Shown in pieces: positions 13,868 through 14,309 of a stretch of DNA of 14,309 nucleotides. Within the stretch, counting starts at the first letter, position 1, and the number at the start of each line of letters is the position of its first letter. The notes under the pieces were generated by a model. The model had not been told where the DNA came from. It saw only the letters and a list, made by a program, of their open reading frames with translations, and did not search any database. The position numbers and the translations under genes are program-made. Source of the stretch: Gammaproteobacteria bacterium (lineage in GTDB: Bacteria; Pseudomonadota; Gammaproteobacteria; Acidiferrobacterales; SZUA-150); NCBI GenBank assembly GCA_029880755.1, contig JAOUNW010000046.1, positions 1-14,309 on the forward strand, written 5' to 3'.

Positions 13868-14309
13868 ATGAAAGACGAAATCGCACTTGTGACCGGGGCC
13901 ACGCGCGGCATCGGCAAAGCCATTACCCTGGGTTTGGGGCGGGAAGGCGCCTATGTCGTGGGCACCGCTACTTCAGGTAAAGGTGTAGAAAGTATTAATA
14001 ATTATCTGAAAGAAAACAATATTGATGGTGTCGGTATGGAGTTGGATGTGACCCGTCAGGAGTCGGTGGACGAGGTTTTGAAACAGATTGCCGAGAGCAA
14101 GGGTGTGCCGACGGTTCTGGTGAATAACGCAGGCATTACCCGCGACAATATCCTCATGCGCATGAAAGAGGACGAATGGGACGCTATTATGGATACCAAT
14201 CTCAAGTCCGTGTTTCGCCTGAGCAAAGCCTGTCTGCGAGGCATGACCAAGGCCAGAAAGGGACGTATTATCAGTATCAGCTCGGTGGTGGGCGCGGCAA
14301 GAGAAATTT
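13868..14309 (+). CDS. fabG: 3-oxoacyl-ACP reductase FabG (partial, cut by window end)
   Basis: NADPH-dependent reductase of the fatty acid elongation cycle, short-chain dehydrogenase/reductase fold. 147 codons are visible and the C-terminal part is outside the window. Seen: the cofactor motif TGATRGIG at 9-16, NNAG at 87-90, Asn111 (DTNLKSV) and the catalytic Ser139 (SSVVG). The Tyr-x3-Lys pair is expected just beyond the edge and cannot be checked. The start ATG has GGAAGGGA upstream and follows fabD by 34 bp. acpP and fabF are the expected next genes. Confidence 0.95.
   Translation, partial: MKDEIALVTGATRGIGKAITLGLGREGAYVVGTATSGKGVESINNYLKENNIDGVGMELDVTRQESVDEVLKQIAESKGVPTVLVNNAGITRDNILMRMKEDEWDAIMDTNLKSVFRLSKACLRGMTKARKGRIISISSVVGAAREI

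Noticed and set aside
1..14309. Defence island, prophage, transposon, CRISPR array or biosynthetic gene cluster
   Set aside because: No integrase, transposase, terminal inverted repeats, regular spaced repeats or tRNA attachment site was seen, and gene content is conserved housekeeping.

Overview
The window looks like a chromosomal housekeeping segment from a gammaproteobacterium. The gene order rne / rluC - HAD phosphatase - sppA - maf(yceF) - yceD - rpmF - plsX - fabH - fabD - fabG is the classical gammaproteobacterial arrangement. The RNase E catalytic core keeps E. coli-like residue numbering (D303, D346, C404, C407). A two-subunit pyruvate carboxylase points to a Pseudomonas-like or sulfur-oxidiser-like lineage rather than an enteric one, but I cannot name a genus. 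Every gene appears intact apart from the two cut by the window edges. I see no mobile element, CRISPR array, tRNA or rRNA.

Layout. (1) 1-1807, minus: 5' two-thirds or so of rne, preceded by a leader of about 310 nt and a good sigma70-type promoter. (2) 2168-5174, plus: tightly packed operon rluC, HAD-IA phosphatase, small Rieske [2Fe-2S] protein and sppA-type S49 peptidase, closed by a strong hairpin terminator at 5187-5209. (3) 5214-9908, minus: pycA, pycB, yceF (maf) and a small predicted outer-membrane beta-barrel protein, in that transcription order. (4) 10073-14309, plus: yceD, rpmF, plsX, fabH, fabD and fabG (cut by the window end), the lipid-synthesis operon.

How the genes fit together. 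rne, rluC, yceD and rpmF belong to RNA and ribosome biology. plsX, fabH, fabD and fabG start and extend fatty acids and feed phospholipid synthesis. PycAB makes oxaloacetate from pyruvate and bicarbonate (anaplerosis) and sits head-to-head with the yceD-fab operon. YceF removes a non-canonical nucleotide, the HAD enzyme is a small phosphatase, and SppA and the beta-barrel protein are envelope functions.

I found no clearly novel defence or biosynthetic system. The most interesting signals are regulatory. Both operon-leading plus-strand genes (rluC and yceD) have a -10 element only 6-9 nt before the ATG and no Shine-Dalgarno, so both are predicted to be made as leaderless mRNAs. The pyc and yceD promoters are divergent, with their -35 boxes in an imperfect inverted repeat. 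Three genes (pycA, plsX, fabH) start with UUG. The yceF ribosome-binding site lies in a hairpin. The sppA membrane anchor carries a perfect 18-bp in-frame tandem duplication. The Rieske gene and the beta-barrel gene are accessory members of otherwise conserved operons.
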